From assembly GCF_006337105.1 (NCBI RefSeq), contig NZ_CP040871.1, positions 2,932,501-2,996,500 on the forward strand: 64,000 nt of DNA. Direction: 5' to 3'. Source of the DNA: Thermomonas aquatica. Its GTDB lineage: Bacteria > Pseudomonadota > Gammaproteobacteria > Xanthomonadales > Xanthomonadaceae. The translations under genes were made by a program, and so were the position numbers. Below the pieces are notes generated by a model. The model searched no databases. It was given only the letters and a program-made list of their open reading frames with translations, and had not been told where the DNA came from. Within the stretch, counting starts at the first letter, position 1, and every line of letters begins with the position of its first letter. Below, one piece after another: positions 1 to 9,601 of this stretch.

Positions 1-1452
1 CCGGAACAGGTTCAGGCCCTGGGTGCAGACGGCCTGCAGTTCGGCATCGGCGCCGTCCTGCTTGGCCAGCACCCACGGCTTCCTTTCGTCGATGTACTTG
101 TTGGCCTCGTCGGCCAGGGCCATGGCCGAGCGCAGCGCGGCGGCGGCCTCGTTGCGTTCGTAGGCGGCGGTGATGCCGGCGAGTTCGGCCACGAAGCGAT
201 CGTACTGCGCGGGATCCGGCAGGGATGCCGCCAGCTGGCCGTCGAAGCGCTTCTCGATGAAACCCGCGCAACGGCTGGCCAGGTTGACGAACTTGCCGAC
301 GATGTCGCTGTTCACCCGCGCGATGAAGTCGGACAGGTTGAGGTCGAGATCGTCGACGCCGCCGGAAGTCTTGCAGGCGAAGTAGTAGCGCAGCGCTTCC
401 GGATCCAGCCCGGCCTCGAGGTAGGTGCGCGCCATCACGAAGGTGCCGCGCGACTTGCTCATCTTGGCGCCGTCCACGGTCAGGTAGCCGTTGACGTGCA
501 GCCGGGTCGGCGCACGATGGCCGGAGCCGTGCAGCACCGCCGGCCAGAACAGGCCGTGGAAATTGACGATGTCCTTGCCGATGAAGTGATGCAACTCGGC
601 ATCGCTGCCTGCGCGCAGGTAGGCGTCGAAGTCGAGGCCGCGTGCCGCGCACAGCGCCTGGAAGCTGGACAGGTAGCCGATCGGCGCGTCCAGCCAGACG
701 TAGAAGTATTTGCCCGGCGTGCCGGGGATCTCGAAGCCGAAATAGGGCGCATCGCGCGAGATGTCCCAGGCGCGCAGGCCGCCTTCGGCATCCAGCCACT
801 CGCGCAGCTTGGCCTTGACCCCGGGAACGGCGACATCGCCTTCCAGCCACTGGCGCAGGAAGGCCTCGAAGCGGCCGACCTCGAAGAAGAAATGCTCGGA
901 ATCGCGCAGCTCGGGCGTTGCGCCGGAGATGACCGACTTCGGTTCCTTGAGTTCGGTCGGCGCATAGGTGGCGCCGCAGTGTTCGCAATTGTCGCCGTAC
1001 TGGTCGGGCGTGCCGCAGTTCGGGCAGATGCCCTTGACGTAGCGGTCGGGCAGGAACATGCCCTTGTCCGGGTCGTAGAACTGCTGCACCGAGCGATGGC
1101 CGATATGGCCGTTGGCCTCGAGCGATGCGTAGATCGATTCGGTCAGCGCGCGGTTGCGCGCCGAATTGGTGGAATCGTAGTGGTCGAAGGCCACGCCGAA
1201 GTCGGCGAAGTCGCGCTCGTGCCCGGCCTGGATATTGGCGATGAAGGCTTCCGGCGTCACGCCTGCCTTTTCGGCGGCGAGCATGATCGGCGTGCCGTGG
1301 GTGTCGTCGGCGCAGACGTAGTGCACCGTGTCGCCGGCCATGCGCCGCGCGCGCACCCAGATGTCGGCCTGGACATAGCCCACCAGGTGGCCGAGGTGGA
1401 GCGGGCCATTGGCGTAGGGCAGGGCATTGGTGACGAGCGCGGTGCGGGGCAT
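1..1452 (-). CDS. metG: Methionyl-tRNA synthetase (5' part; gene runs off the window)
   Basis: This cytoplasmic enzyme charges tRNA-Met with methionine. The first 484 codons are present, starting at the ATG at 1452; the C-terminal part lies before base 1. The class I signature is HLGH at residues 19-22, and KMSKS is at residues 330-334. A four-cysteine zinc knuckle (CPNC...CEHC) lies between them, as in E. coli-type MetRS. The frame is open across the whole stretch. The upstream neighbour on the same strand is not visible and the next gene toward higher coordinates is a DUF2147 gene with its own terminator, so metG is probably transcribed independently. Confidence 0.97.
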   Translation of the reverse strand, partial: MPRTALVTNALPYANGPLHLGHLVGYVQADIWVRARRMAGDTVHYVCADDTHGTPIMLAAEKAGVTPEAFIANIQAGHERDFADFGVAFDHYDSTNSARNRALTESIYASLEANGHIGHRSVQQFYDPDKGMFLPDRYVKGICPNCGTPDQYGDNCEHCGATYAPTELKEPKSVISGATPELRDSEHFFFEVGRFEAFLRQWLEGDVAVPGVKAKLREWLDAEGGLRAWDISRDAPYFGFEIPGTPGKYFYVWLDAPIGYLSSFQALCAARGLDFDAYLRAGSDAELHHFIGKDIVNFHGLFWPAVLHGSGHRAPTRLHVNGYLTVDGAKMSKSRGTFVMARTYLEAGLDPEALRYYFACKTSGGVDDLDLNLSDFIARVNSDIVGKFVNLASRCAGFIEKRFDGQLAASLPDPAQYDRFVAELAGITAAYERNEAAAALRSAMALADEANKYIDERKPWVLAKQDGADAELQAVCTQGLNLFR

Positions 1453-1496
1453 CGGGAGTACGCGTGCGGAGCGGTCGGCAATTATTGCATGGCAAC

Positions 1497-1518
1497 AAAA
1501 AACCCCGGCAAACCGGGG
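1497..1518 (-). terminator. Rho-independent terminator after the first DUF2147 gene
   Basis: Read on the minus strand, a 6-bp CCCCGG/CCGGGG stem with a TTTG loop is followed at once by a run of six T. It lies about 25 bases past the stop codon of the gene at 1544-1972 and before the metG start. Confidence 0.8.
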
Positions 1519-1543
1519 CTTCGCATGCGGCCGGCGGCGCGCC

Positions 1544-1972
1544 CTACTGCCGCACCCAGACCTGCTGCCGGCAGATGAAGGCGATGCAGCCGGACATGCC
1601 GAGCTTGCGCCCGCCATCCAGCAATTCCAGCTTGGACTTGTAGGTCTTGCCGTTGTTCGGGTCGAGCACGTGGCCGCCGGCCCATTTGCGATTGCCGTCG
1701 GGCTTCAGGCCCCACAGGATGACCATGCCCTTGATCGGCTTGTCGTGGTTGGCGCCTGAGCATTCCTTGCAGGCCGGGTTCGGGCCGTCCTTGAGGTCGA
1801 GGATCTCGGCGACCTTGCCGGCGTAGCTGCCATCCCTGGCCTGGTAGATCTCGACCACGGATTTGGCCTTGCCGCTGGCGTCGTCGATGGTCTTCCAGCG
1901 GCCTGCCGGCGACTCCTGCGCCTGTACCAGCAGCGGGAGGGACAGCAGTGCGATCAGGGCGATGGCGCGCAT
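1544..1972 (-). CDS. DUF2147 family exported protein
   Basis: A 142-residue secreted protein of the DUF2147 family; its molecular function is not established. Residues 1-18 form a signal peptide with cleavage after AQA-type residues (LLVQAQ). The mature part begins with the typical '[18 protein letters not shown]' core, followed by a CKEC pair and a [13 protein letters not shown] stretch that are usual for the family. It has a close relative directly upstream (2042-2473), so the two are a tandem duplication. Periplasmic location is inferred from the signal peptide. Confidence 0.85.
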   Translation of the reverse strand: MRAIALIALLSLPLLVQAQESPAGRWKTIDDASGKAKSVVEIYQARDGSYAGKVAEILDLKDGPNPACKECSGANHDKPIKGMVILWGLKPDGNRKWAGGHVLDPNNGKTYKSKLELLDGGRKLGMSGCIAFICRQQVWVRQ

Positions 1973-1994
1973 CGGGTTTCCTTCGGTCGAAATG

Positions 1995-2021
1995 GAAACG
2001 GCCCGGGATGCGGGCCGTTTC
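1995..2021 (-). terminator. Strong hairpin between the two DUF2147 genes
   Basis: Perfect 11-bp arms (GAAACGGCCCG and CGGGCCGTTTC) around a 5-base loop, placed 20 bases after the stop of the upstream DUF2147 gene. There is only a weak T-rich tail (CATTTC), so it may be a partial terminator or an mRNA-stabilising stem. Confidence 0.55.
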
Positions 2022-2041
2022 GGTGGGTCATGCTGGCGCGA

Positions 2042-2473
2042 TCAGTGCGCCCGCACCCAGGTCGCGGTCTTGCAGAAGAAGGCGACGCAGCCCTTGACTT
2101 CGAGTTTGTTGCCGCCGTCGACCAGCTTCACCGACTTGGCGTTGAAATTCCTGTCATCCGAGGGCTTGTAGCCGTTGCCGCCGCCCCAGGTGCCGTCCTT
2201 GTTGGCCTTGAGGTTCCACAAGGTGACGATGCCGACGAACGGCTTGTTCTTGTACTGGCCGCTGCATCCGGTGCAGGTCGCCGGCAGGCCCAGGTTCTCG
2301 GTGATCTTCGCGGCCAGCGTGCCGTTCTTGGCCTCGTAGACCTCGGTGATGGTCATGGCCTTGCCGGTCTCGTCGTCCAGCGTCTTCCACTTGCCGATCG
2401 GCGAAGCGTGGTTCTGCGCCGTGGCGGAGAACGCGATGGACGCGAGCGCGGCGGCGAGGATGATCTTGCGCAT
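2042..2473 (-). CDS. DUF2147 family exported protein (second copy)
   Basis: A 143-residue paralogue of the downstream DUF2147 gene. It has a signal peptide (residues 1-19, ending ATAQ) and the same core: an ASPIGKWKTLDDETGKAMT start, a CTGC pair, and a C-terminal KGCVAFFCKTATWVR segment that matches [19 protein letters not shown] in its neighbour. A purine-rich stretch just before the ATG (GAGGGGACTCAC on the coding strand) can serve as the ribosome site. Function unknown; both copies probably act in the periplasm. Confidence 0.85.
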   Translation of the reverse strand: MRKIILAAALASIAFSATAQNHASPIGKWKTLDDETGKAMTITEVYEAKNGTLAAKITENLGLPATCTGCSGQYKNKPFVGIVTLWNLKANKDGTWGGGNGYKPSDDRNFNAKSVKLVDGGNKLEVKGCVAFFCKTATWVRAH

Positions 2474-2559
2474 GTGAGTCCCCTCCCAGGGATGTGGCGG
2501 GGCGCGGCGCGCCCGTTGCGGATTTATACCGCATCCGGCGACGTATGGAAGCCGTTCAT

Positions 2560-3378
2560 TCAGCCGCCCTTTGGCGTGCCCAGCCCGGCTTCATCCACGT
2601 CCGGCGTGGCGGGCTCGCGCGTATCGGTGGTCGGCTTTACCGCTGGTATGCGGGACGCCGGGTGGCCGGCGTCTTTCACCTGTTCCGCCTCGCCGACCGT
2701 GACTTGCCCGATGCGCGGCTTCATCCAGATGCCGTCGTGCCAGGCCCGGTACATCTTCGGGTTCCAGAATTTCTCGTCGTAGAACTTGCTGCCGTCGATT
2801 TCCTCGGGGCCGGCAGGACCCGGCACCGATATCTTCAGCGTGCCGGCGGATCCGGTCCTGCTGCCGGTCATCCTGAGCCGTTCACGACGCAGCACCCTGG
2901 CGAGGCGAGGCTGCGCCGCGGCATCACCGTATTTCGCGTAGATCGCTTCACCTTGCGCCAGTGCGTCGTCGCGTTCGACTTCGCCCAAGGCATTCCAGTA
3001 GCGTTCGCGCAGCACCAGGAAGCCCTCGTAGCCGCGCTCGGCCGCAAGATCCATCCAGGCGTACGCCTGCGGGCGATCTGCCGCCGTGCCCGTGCCATTC
3101 CACAGCATCTCGGCCAGCATGCCTTGCGAGGGCTTGTCGCCGTAATACGCGGCCCGCTGGAAGAAGCGGAACGCATCGGCATGCTTGCCTTGCCTTCGCT
3201 GCTCCAAGCCCAGCAAGCGGTAACGCAGGTCCGGGTGACTGCCCAGGAAGCCCGCCCGGATCATGCCTTCGTCGATATCCGGGTTGACGGGCTTGCCGTT
3301 TGTCCCCCACGCCGGCGCGCCCGTGCAGGCGGCAAGCAGGGTGGCCAGCGCGATGGCGGCCGAGCGGGTGTTCTTCAT
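2560..3378 (-). CDS. Sel1-repeat-like lipoprotein
   Basis: A 272-residue predicted lipoprotein: the LLAAC lipobox puts the lipidated cysteine at residue 18. Residues about 60-115 hold Sel1/TPR-like helical repeats (ADAFRFFQRAAYYGDKPSQ..., QAYAWMDLAAERGYEGF...), which usually serve as protein-protein scaffolds. The C-terminal third is low in recognisable domains and rich in Pro and Thr. It is separated by about 110 bases from the S9 peptidase upstream. The partner and exact role are unknown; outer-membrane or periplasmic location is inferred from the lipobox. Confidence 0.7.
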   Translation of the reverse strand: MKNTRSAAIALATLLAACTGAPAWGTNGKPVNPDIDEGMIRAGFLGSHPDLRYRLLGLEQRRQGKHADAFRFFQRAAYYGDKPSQGMLAEMLWNGTGTAADRPQAYAWMDLAAERGYEGFLVLRERYWNALGEVERDDALAQGEAIYAKYGDAAAQPRLARVLRRERLRMTGSRTGSAGTLKISVPGPAGPEEIDGSKFYDEKFWNPKMYRAWHDGIWMKPRIGQVTVGEAEQVKDAGHPASRIPAVKPTTDTREPATPDVDEAGLGTPKGG

Positions 3379-3494
3379 CGTGTCCGGTTCATCCAGGGGT
3401 TCGCGGCGATGCTGATGGCCGCCCGGATGGTTGTCATCCGTCGTTGGTCATGATCGCGGCGACAGGGCCGGGGTTGCCGGCCCTGTCGCGCGCC

Positions 3495-5489
3495 TCATGG
3501 TGCCGCGGGCGAGGCGTTGCCGCCCAGGTGGCGGGCGAAGAAATCGAGCATCCGGGTATACAGCTCGACGCGATTCTTCACATCGTAGTACCCGTGCATC
3601 TCGCCAGACTGGATGATCACGCCCTCCGGCTTGTTGCCGGCGGCGACCAAGGCCTTCTCCATGGCTTCGGTCTGTTCGGGCGGAGCACGCATGTCGCGTG
3701 CCCCGGCCGCCAGGAACACCGGGATCTTGATTTCGGCGGCGCGTCTGGCGGGAGAGTTCTGCGCCCATGCGGCGGGGTCCGTGCCGTGGGTGCGGCGGAG
3801 ATAGCGCAGGCCCGATTCGCGCTGGGGGATGTCGCCTTTCTTGAACATCATGTCCACGTCGTAGACACCGACGTAGCCGAAGGCGCACTTGAACAAGCCG
3901 GGCGCGCGAATCGGCGCCATCATCGCCGAATAGCCGCCGAAGCTGCCGCCGTAGATGCAGACCCGGTTCCTGTCGACGTAACCGTTCTGGATCGTCCATT
4001 GCGCGGCATCGATGATGTCGTTCTGGATGCCCTGGGCCCATTGCATGTGTCCCGCGTCCTGGAAGCCGCGGCCATAGCCGCTCGACCCGCGGTAATTGAC
4101 CTGCAGCACGGCATAGCCGCGGTTCGCGAACAATTGGGCTTCGGGGTTGAACCCCCAATTGTCGCGGGGGCCGATCGGGCCGCCATGCGGGTTGACGATC
4201 AACGGCAGGTTCTTGCCGCTCGAGCCGCGCGGCAGGGTGAGGTAGCCATGGATGAGCCTGCCGTCGCGGGCGCTGAAGCTGAAAGGCTTCACCGTCGCCA
4301 TGCGTGCCTTGTCCAGCTTGGGGTAGCGCCCCATCAGGAAGCGCGCCTTGCCGGTATCGCGGTCGTACAGGTACAGCTCGCCGGGGTTGCTGTCGCTGTA
4401 GACCGACACGACGATTTTCTTGCCGTCTTGCGTGTAGCTCGAGAAATCGATCATTTGCCCGGGGAAGGCGGACGCGAGCGAGGCATACAGTTCCGCATCG
4501 GGGTGGCTTTCGTCGAGCAGCTTCACCACCGGGGCGCCGGCTTCAGTCGCTACTGCCAGCAAGGTGGCGTCGTCGGTCGACCAGATGTAGTTGGAGATGT
4601 CCGCGACCTTCTCCTGGAACAGCGGGGTGAAGCTGCCGGTGGCAGTATCAAGGGTGCCGACGGCCGAAGGATTCTTGCCGTCATCCTGGTCGGCGTACAC
4701 CACGCCGGTGGACGTGGTACGGATCACCTGCAGGTGCTTGCCCCCGGTCTTGGATGCGTTGACCAGCGTCCAGCCGCTTTCGTCCTTGCGGTAAAGTTCC
4801 GTGCGTTCGTCGTATTCGCCATCCTCGTTGGTGCTGGAGGAACACACCGCGAAGCGCGGCAACTTGGCGGAGTCCAGCGAGATGCTGCAGTTTTCCTTGG
4901 GCGCGCGGCCCAGCGAGGTGCGCCGTCCGCTCAGCACGTCCATGCGGACGATCTCGGTGCCGGCGCCTTCCGACGAGCGCGGGTAGTAGACCTGCATGAC
5001 CACGTTCTGGTCGTCGTTGCGCAGGGTGTCGAGCAGGGAGAAGCTCTCGGCCCCGACCGTCTTGCTGCGCTGGCTGGCATCGCGCGTCCCGTAGAAGATC
5101 AGCGGGCGAGCCTGTGTCCCGTCCGCGTTGACCGCGAACCATTCCCCGGTCGAGAACGGTTGCGCATACCCGCCCATCTTGCGGACGGCATTGAACATGA
5201 GTCGGGTCGGGCTCACCCAGTAGAAGCTGCCGATGCTCTTTTCCTCGGGCAACTGGTTGACCTTGAGGATGGCGAGGTCGCGGGTCCGCATCACGGTCAG
5301 GACGTCCTGGTTGCCGCGATCCACGGTGACGGCGAGGTATTCGCCATTGGGGGAGATCTTCACCGCGCCATAACTGGCGTGGCCGACGAAGTCCTCGATG
5401 GAATAGGCTGCGGCCGATGCCTGGCCCCACGCGAGTCCGGGCGTCGCGCCTGCGCAAGCCAGTGCGATCGCTGCGATGGTTGTCTTCAT
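3495..5489 (-). CDS. S9 family (prolyl oligopeptidase type) peptidase
   Basis: A 664-residue exported serine peptidase. A signal peptide (residues 1-22, ending GLAWG) is followed by a beta-propeller region and a C-terminal alpha/beta-hydrolase domain. The nucleophile sits in GGSFGGYSAMM; the likely Asp is in GARDMRAPPEQTE and the His in GEMHGYYD. Such enzymes release dipeptides or oligopeptides, here in the periplasm. A GAGGA ribosome site lies just before the ATG. It is next to a TonB-dependent receptor, but a strong terminator between them suggests separate transcription. Peptide scavenging is the likely role; the substrate is unknown. Confidence 0.9.
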   Translation of the reverse strand: MKTTIAAIALACAGATPGLAWGQASAAAYSIEDFVGHASYGAVKISPNGEYLAVTVDRGNQDVLTVMRTRDLAILKVNQLPEEKSIGSFYWVSPTRLMFNAVRKMGGYAQPFSTGEWFAVNADGTQARPLIFYGTRDASQRSKTVGAESFSLLDTLRNDDQNVVMQVYYPRSSEGAGTEIVRMDVLSGRRTSLGRAPKENCSISLDSAKLPRFAVCSSSTNEDGEYDERTELYRKDESGWTLVNASKTGGKHLQVIRTTSTGVVYADQDDGKNPSAVGTLDTATGSFTPLFQEKVADISNYIWSTDDATLLAVATEAGAPVVKLLDESHPDAELYASLASAFPGQMIDFSSYTQDGKKIVVSVYSDSNPGELYLYDRDTGKARFLMGRYPKLDKARMATVKPFSFSARDGRLIHGYLTLPRGSSGKNLPLIVNPHGGPIGPRDNWGFNPEAQLFANRGYAVLQVNYRGSSGYGRGFQDAGHMQWAQGIQNDIIDAAQWTIQNGYVDRNRVCIYGGSFGGYSAMMAPIRAPGLFKCAFGYVGVYDVDMMFKKGDIPQRESGLRYLRRTHGTDPAAWAQNSPARRAAEIKIPVFLAAGARDMRAPPEQTEAMEKALVAAGNKPEGVIIQSGEMHGYYDVKNRVELYTRMLDFFARHLGGNASPAAP

Positions 5490-5527
5490 GTAGTCCTCGT
5501 TCGCTGTTCGATGGGCGACCCGCGGGC

Positions 5528-5560
5528 AAAAAAAGACCCGGCGATGGCCGGGTCTTTTTC
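5528..5560 (-). terminator. Bidirectional terminator after the TonB receptor gene
   Basis: A GACCCGGC/GCCGGGTC stem with a short loop, flanked by seven A on one side and five T on the other, so it can work on both strands. It follows the stop codon of the receptor gene at 5577 by about 17 bases and precedes the S9 peptidase start. Confidence 0.9.
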
Positions 5561-5576
5561 TGGTGCAGGCCGTGGA

Positions 5577-8498
5577 TCAGAACTTGTATTCGGCCGTGAG
5601 CGTGAAGCGACGGCCCATCGGATCCGCACCGATGGTGTAGTCGTAGTACGGGTAGCCGGTGTTGCTGTTGTCCGGACGGAAGGTGTTGTTGGTGACGTTC
5701 ACCACCGTGCCCATCAGCGACAGGTTCTCGTTGATGCGCTTGCCCAGCGAGATGTTGTAGAGCATGTACGGCTCGAGGCGGGAGCTGTATGCGCCGCCTG
5801 CCGCGTTGACGCCATTCACGGCGGCGAAGCTGCCGTTGGAGCCGTAGCGGGTGCCGAACAGCGTGGCCGACCAGGTGTTCAGCGACCAGCCGATCGAGCC
5901 GCGCACGCGGCTGCGCTGATCCGAAATGATCGGGTCATTGCGGTAATCGACCAGCGGGTCGGTGTCGAATTGCTTGTACTTGTTGGTCAGCATCAGCGAG
6001 TAGCCGACATCGAAATTGAACTTGCCGATGCGGTCAGTGGTGAGCGAGTACTTCCAGCTCGCGTCGATGCCGCTGGTATCGGTCAGCGCGGCATTGATGT
6101 AGGCCGAGTTGATGCGCGAGATGCGGTTGTCGGTGCTGGAACCCGGCTCGCCCACGGTACGGGTGATCAGGCTGGTGATGTTCTGGCAGTAGGCCGAGGA
6201 CGCCTCGTGCTCGAACGCCGTGCCGTCGCGCTTGACGCCGAGGCGGCAGTTGGCCTCGTTCTCAAGCAGGTAGGCCGAACTCAGCTGGGTGGCCTGGTCG
6301 GCCAGCTTGATGCGCCAGTAGTCGATCGACACGCTCATGTTGTCGGCCACGTCCCACACGAAACCGGCGGTGAAGGACTTGCCTTCTTCTTCCTTGAGCA
6401 GCGGGTTGCCGGCGATCAGCGTCTGCGCCTGGTAGATGGTCGGGTCGTTGGTCACGTTGCACTGGGTGCGCGTGCGCGGGCCGGTGGTCAGGCCCAGGCC
6501 GGTACCGGAGCGGCAGGAGTATTCGTCGAGCACGGTCGAATACGAGGCGGCGCCTTCCGCATATACCAGCTGCATGTCCGGGGCACGGAAGCTGGTGGCG
6601 TAGGACGCACGCAGCAGCAGGCTGTCGACCGGGCGGTACTTCAGGCCGATGTTGTAGGTGATCGCGTCGTCGACGGCGGTGATGTCGTCGTACTTGTCCC
6701 AGCGCGCGGCGATGTCCATGTCCAGCTTGCTGAAGATCGGGACGTTCAATTCGACGCCGGCTGCATAGCGGTCGCGGGTGCCGTGGGTGCGGCCGGAGCT
6801 GGTCAGGTTGTAGACGGTCCCGGCATCGATCGGGCGCAGCTGGTCGAGGCGCGGATCGCTCTTCAGGTCGGTTTCCTGGGTGCCGGACTCGAGGATCGCG
6901 GCGAAGCCAAGCGGACCCGCGGGCAGGTCGAACAGGTCGCCCGACAGGGTGAAGTTGAAGTTCGAGGAGCTGGTTTCGCCGCGGTTGATCACGCGGGTCG
7001 CGAACGAGCGGTAGATTTCCGGGGTGATCGGGGCATACCAGCGGGCCAGGTTCAGGCTGTAGACCGGGTAGATGCCGCCGGCGACGCCGGTCGAGGATGC
7101 CCAGCCCTGCTGCGGGCCCAGGAAGTAGTCGTGGACCGCCTTGGCGAGCAGGCGCGGGCGATCGGCGGTGTACTCGTAGCGGGAGGTCTGGTAGGACACT
7201 TCCCAGTCGAAGCGGTCGCCGAGGGTGCCGTTCGCGCCGATGGTGGCGTTGTAGGTGTTCTCGTCGTACAGCGTGGTGGCAGCTTCATTGCCGCCGAGCT
7301 CGAACGGGTTGAACACGCGCTGCAGCTGCAGCAGGCCGCCGGCTTGCGGATCGTAGTAGAGCGACGTGGTGGCGCCGCTGCTGGTGGTCAGGAAGCGGTC
7401 GCCGCTGGTGCCCCAGAATTCGGTGCCGCTGCTCGACTTGCCGTCGGCGTGGTAGTAGGTGAAGTCGCCGAAGAACTGCAGGCTGTCGCTGACGTCGAAC
7501 CGGCCATTGATGTAGCCGGAGTAGTTCGAGCCCGCGTTGAAGATCGAACGCGAAGCCGGCTGCGTGAACGAACCGCAGTAGGTGCCGCGCGTCGCGGTGG
7601 TCACCGTGGTGTAGCCGAATGCGTCGCACGCGGCCTGGCCCGGATAGAAGGCATTGGTGTTGACGGCGCCGCCCGGGCGGGTATTGCCGCGGATGGCGAT
7701 CAGCGAAAGCGCCGGGTTGGTGATGCTACCGAGCGGCCCTCGGCGGGTGTCGGAGAGGAAGTCGCGCTGGCTGGCGAACACCGGGTCCCACTTCTCGTAC
7801 TGCAGGGCATACACGGTGCTCCAGCGGTCGCCGCTGGCGCCGCCCGAGAACTCGAGCTTGCCGCGGTCGCCGCCACCAGCCGAGGTGGTGCCGACGGTCA
7901 GGCGGAGGTTGTGCCCGTCGATGTTCTCGCGGGTCACGATGTTGACCACGCCGGCGACGGCGTCCGAACCGTAGATCGCCGATGCGCCGCCGGTCAGGAC
8001 TTCGACGCGCTCGACGATCGAGGACGGAATGGCCTTGACGTTGACGACGTTGTTGTCGCGGTTGTAGGGCTGCGGGTACTGGGCCGGGCGACGGCCGTTC
8101 ACCAGGGTCAGGGTGTAGCCGGGGCCCAGGTTGCGCAGGTTCACGACTTGCGCGTTGGGGGTGAACCCGCTGACCGCGAGGTCGCCGGTGAACGAGGACG
8201 TGGTGTTCTGGGTCAGCGTCTGCAGCATGTCGCCGACGGTCTGGAAACCTTCGCGCTCGATATCCGCGCGGGTGATCACGGTGATCGGTGCCGGGCCTTC
8301 GATCTCGACGCGCTTGATGCGCGAACCGACGACGGTGACCTGGTCAAGGGTCTTGGTGCCGTCCTGGGTGGCGGTGGCGTCGGTCTTGTCGGAAGACTGG
8401 TCCTGTGCCATTGCCGAGGCGGCTGGCAGCAGCATCGCGGCGGCAAGCGCCAGCGTGAGTGGGCTACGGGTGAAGCGGATATTGGTGCGGACAGCCAT
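5577..8498 (-). CDS. TonB-dependent outer-membrane receptor
   Basis: A 973-residue outer-membrane transporter. The signal peptide ends at AMAQ (residue 32). It is followed by a TonB-box-like LDQVTVVGSR and a plug domain (residues about 60-180, with PAPITVITRADIE and the VNGRRPAQYPQ and GGASAIYGSDAVAGVVNI blocks). A long beta-barrel ends in a terminal Phe (LTAEYKF). The substrate cannot be read from sequence. Large receptors of this class next to S9 peptidases are often linked to peptide uptake, so that is a reasonable inference. No FecA-type signalling extension is seen and no sigma/anti-sigma pair is adjacent. Confidence 0.93.
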   Translation of the reverse strand: MAVRTNIRFTRSPLTLALAAAMLLPAASAMAQDQSSDKTDATATQDGTKTLDQVTVVGSRIKRVEIEGPAPITVITRADIEREGFQTVGDMLQTLTQNTTSSFTGDLAVSGFTPNAQVVNLRNLGPGYTLTLVNGRRPAQYPQPYNRDNNVVNVKAIPSSIVERVEVLTGGASAIYGSDAVAGVVNIVTRENIDGHNLRLTVGTTSAGGGDRGKLEFSGGASGDRWSTVYALQYEKWDPVFASQRDFLSDTRRGPLGSITNPALSLIAIRGNTRPGGAVNTNAFYPGQAACDAFGYTTVTTATRGTYCGSFTQPASRSIFNAGSNYSGYINGRFDVSDSLQFFGDFTYYHADGKSSSGTEFWGTSGDRFLTTSSGATTSLYYDPQAGGLLQLQRVFNPFELGGNEAATTLYDENTYNATIGANGTLGDRFDWEVSYQTSRYEYTADRPRLLAKAVHDYFLGPQQGWASSTGVAGGIYPVYSLNLARWYAPITPEIYRSFATRVINRGETSSSNFNFTLSGDLFDLPAGPLGFAAILESGTQETDLKSDPRLDQLRPIDAGTVYNLTSSGRTHGTRDRYAAGVELNVPIFSKLDMDIAARWDKYDDITAVDDAITYNIGLKYRPVDSLLLRASYATSFRAPDMQLVYAEGAASYSTVLDEYSCRSGTGLGLTTGPRTRTQCNVTNDPTIYQAQTLIAGNPLLKEEEGKSFTAGFVWDVADNMSVSIDYWRIKLADQATQLSSAYLLENEANCRLGVKRDGTAFEHEASSAYCQNITSLITRTVGEPGSSTDNRISRINSAYINAALTDTSGIDASWKYSLTTDRIGKFNFDVGYSLMLTNKYKQFDTDPLVDYRNDPIISDQRSRVRGSIGWSLNTWSATLFGTRYGSNGSFAAVNGVNAAGGAYSSRLEPYMLYNISLGKRINENLSLMGTVVNVTNNTFRPDNSNTGYPYYDYTIGADPMGRRFTLTAEYKF

Positions 8499-8703
8499 GG
8501 ATTTCCCCTGTAGGAGGCGGTTGCAAACGTCGATATGAAGCAGGACCGGCCAAGCCGGAATCCTGACGATAACAAGTAATTAACGTAGTTGCCACAAGAC
8601 CTTAGCAATTTCATGCTATGGCGATGAGCGTCAAAGCCGGGTCCGCAGCCGCCCGAATGGTTGGCGGGGCTAGACTTGCCGCCCCCGACACAGCGATCCG
8701 CCC
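8499..8703. promoter_or_regulatory. Divergent intergenic region (TonB receptor / mrp)
   Basis: This 205-base AT-richer space separates two divergent genes and must hold promoters for both. On the minus strand TTGCTA and GTTAAT with an 18-base spacer (about 8579-8608) are a possible sigma70-like pair for the receptor gene; the match is weak. No clear operator palindrome was found. Confidence 0.35.
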
Positions 8704-9552
8704 ATGCCCCGCCTCCCCACCCACGCCGTCCAGGGCGAGCTGAAGCCCTTGGCCAATGTCCGCAACATCGTCGCCGTCGGCTCCGGCAAGGGCGGGGTGG
8801 GCAAGTCCACCACCGCGGTCAACCTGGCCTTGGCGCTGGCGGCCGAGGGTTTGGCGGTGGGGGTGCTGGATGCCGATGTCTATGGCCCGAGCGTGCCGAT
8901 GATGCTGGGCCTGTCCGGCCGGCCCGACAGCCCGGACGGCAAGACCATCGAGCCGATGCGCGCGCACGGGATCGAGGCGATGTCGATCGGCCTGCTGGTC
9001 GACCAGGACGCGCCGATGATCTGGCGCGGGCCGATGGCGACCTCGGCGCTGACCCAGTTGCTGACCGAGACCCGCTGGGGCGACCTCGACGTGCTGGTGG
9101 TCGACCTGCCGCCCGGCACCGGCGACATCCAGCTGACCATGGCGCAGAAGATCCCGGTGGCCGGTGCGGTGATCGTGACCACCCCGCAGGACATCGCCAC
9201 CCTGGATGCGCGCAAGGCGCTGAAGATGTTCGAGAAGCTCGATATCGCGGTGCTCGGCCTGGTCGAGAACATGGCGGTGCATGTCTGCAGCAACTGCGGC
9301 CATGCCGAACACATCTTCGGCGAGGGCGGGGCGGCACGGATGTCCGGGCAGTACGGCGTGCCGGTGCTGGGTTCCTTGCCGCTGCAGATCGGGATCCGCG
9401 AACAGGGCGATGCCGGCACGCCGATCGTCGCCGCGCAGCCGGATTCGGCGGCTGCCCGGGCCTATCGCGAGCTGGCGCGGGCGATGCTGGCCCAGCTCGA
9501 GCTGCGTCCGAAAGTCCGCAGCGGGATCATGGCCTCGCTGCTGGGCGGGTAG
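8704..9552 (+). CDS. apbC: Mrp/NBP35 family iron-sulfur carrier ATPase
   Basis: A 282-residue P-loop ATPase of the Mrp/ApbC family, which carries and delivers Fe-S clusters in the cytoplasm. The deviant Walker A motif (SGKGGVGKS) is at about residues 27-35. [10 protein letters not shown] and [10 protein letters not shown] are the switch and Walker B parts. The cluster-binding CxxC is C195/C198 (CSNC). It lacks the N-terminal MIP18/DUF59 domain found in longer homologues, as is common for short Mrp proteins. It is followed by dcd after 49 bases on the same strand. Confidence 0.92.
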   Translation: MPRLPTHAVQGELKPLANVRNIVAVGSGKGGVGKSTTAVNLALALAAEGLAVGVLDADVYGPSVPMMLGLSGRPDSPDGKTIEPMRAHGIEAMSIGLLVDQDAPMIWRGPMATSALTQLLTETRWGDLDVLVVDLPPGTGDIQLTMAQKIPVAGAVIVTTPQDIATLDARKALKMFEKLDIAVLGLVENMAVHVCSNCGHAEHIFGEGGAARMSGQYGVPVLGSLPLQIGIREQGDAGTPIVAAQPDSAAARAYRELARAMLAQLELRPKVRSGIMASLLGG

Positions 9553-9601
9553 GCGCGCAGGTAGAATTGCCCGCTTCGCCTCCGACCGACGACCCGACCC
9601 G

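Noticed and set aside
3300..8513. A 1737-codon open frame on the plus strand
   Set aside because: It lies antisense to the S9 peptidase and TonB receptor genes, which have full domains and signal peptides. Long antisense frames are expected in such GC-rich DNA and it has no recognisable protein character.
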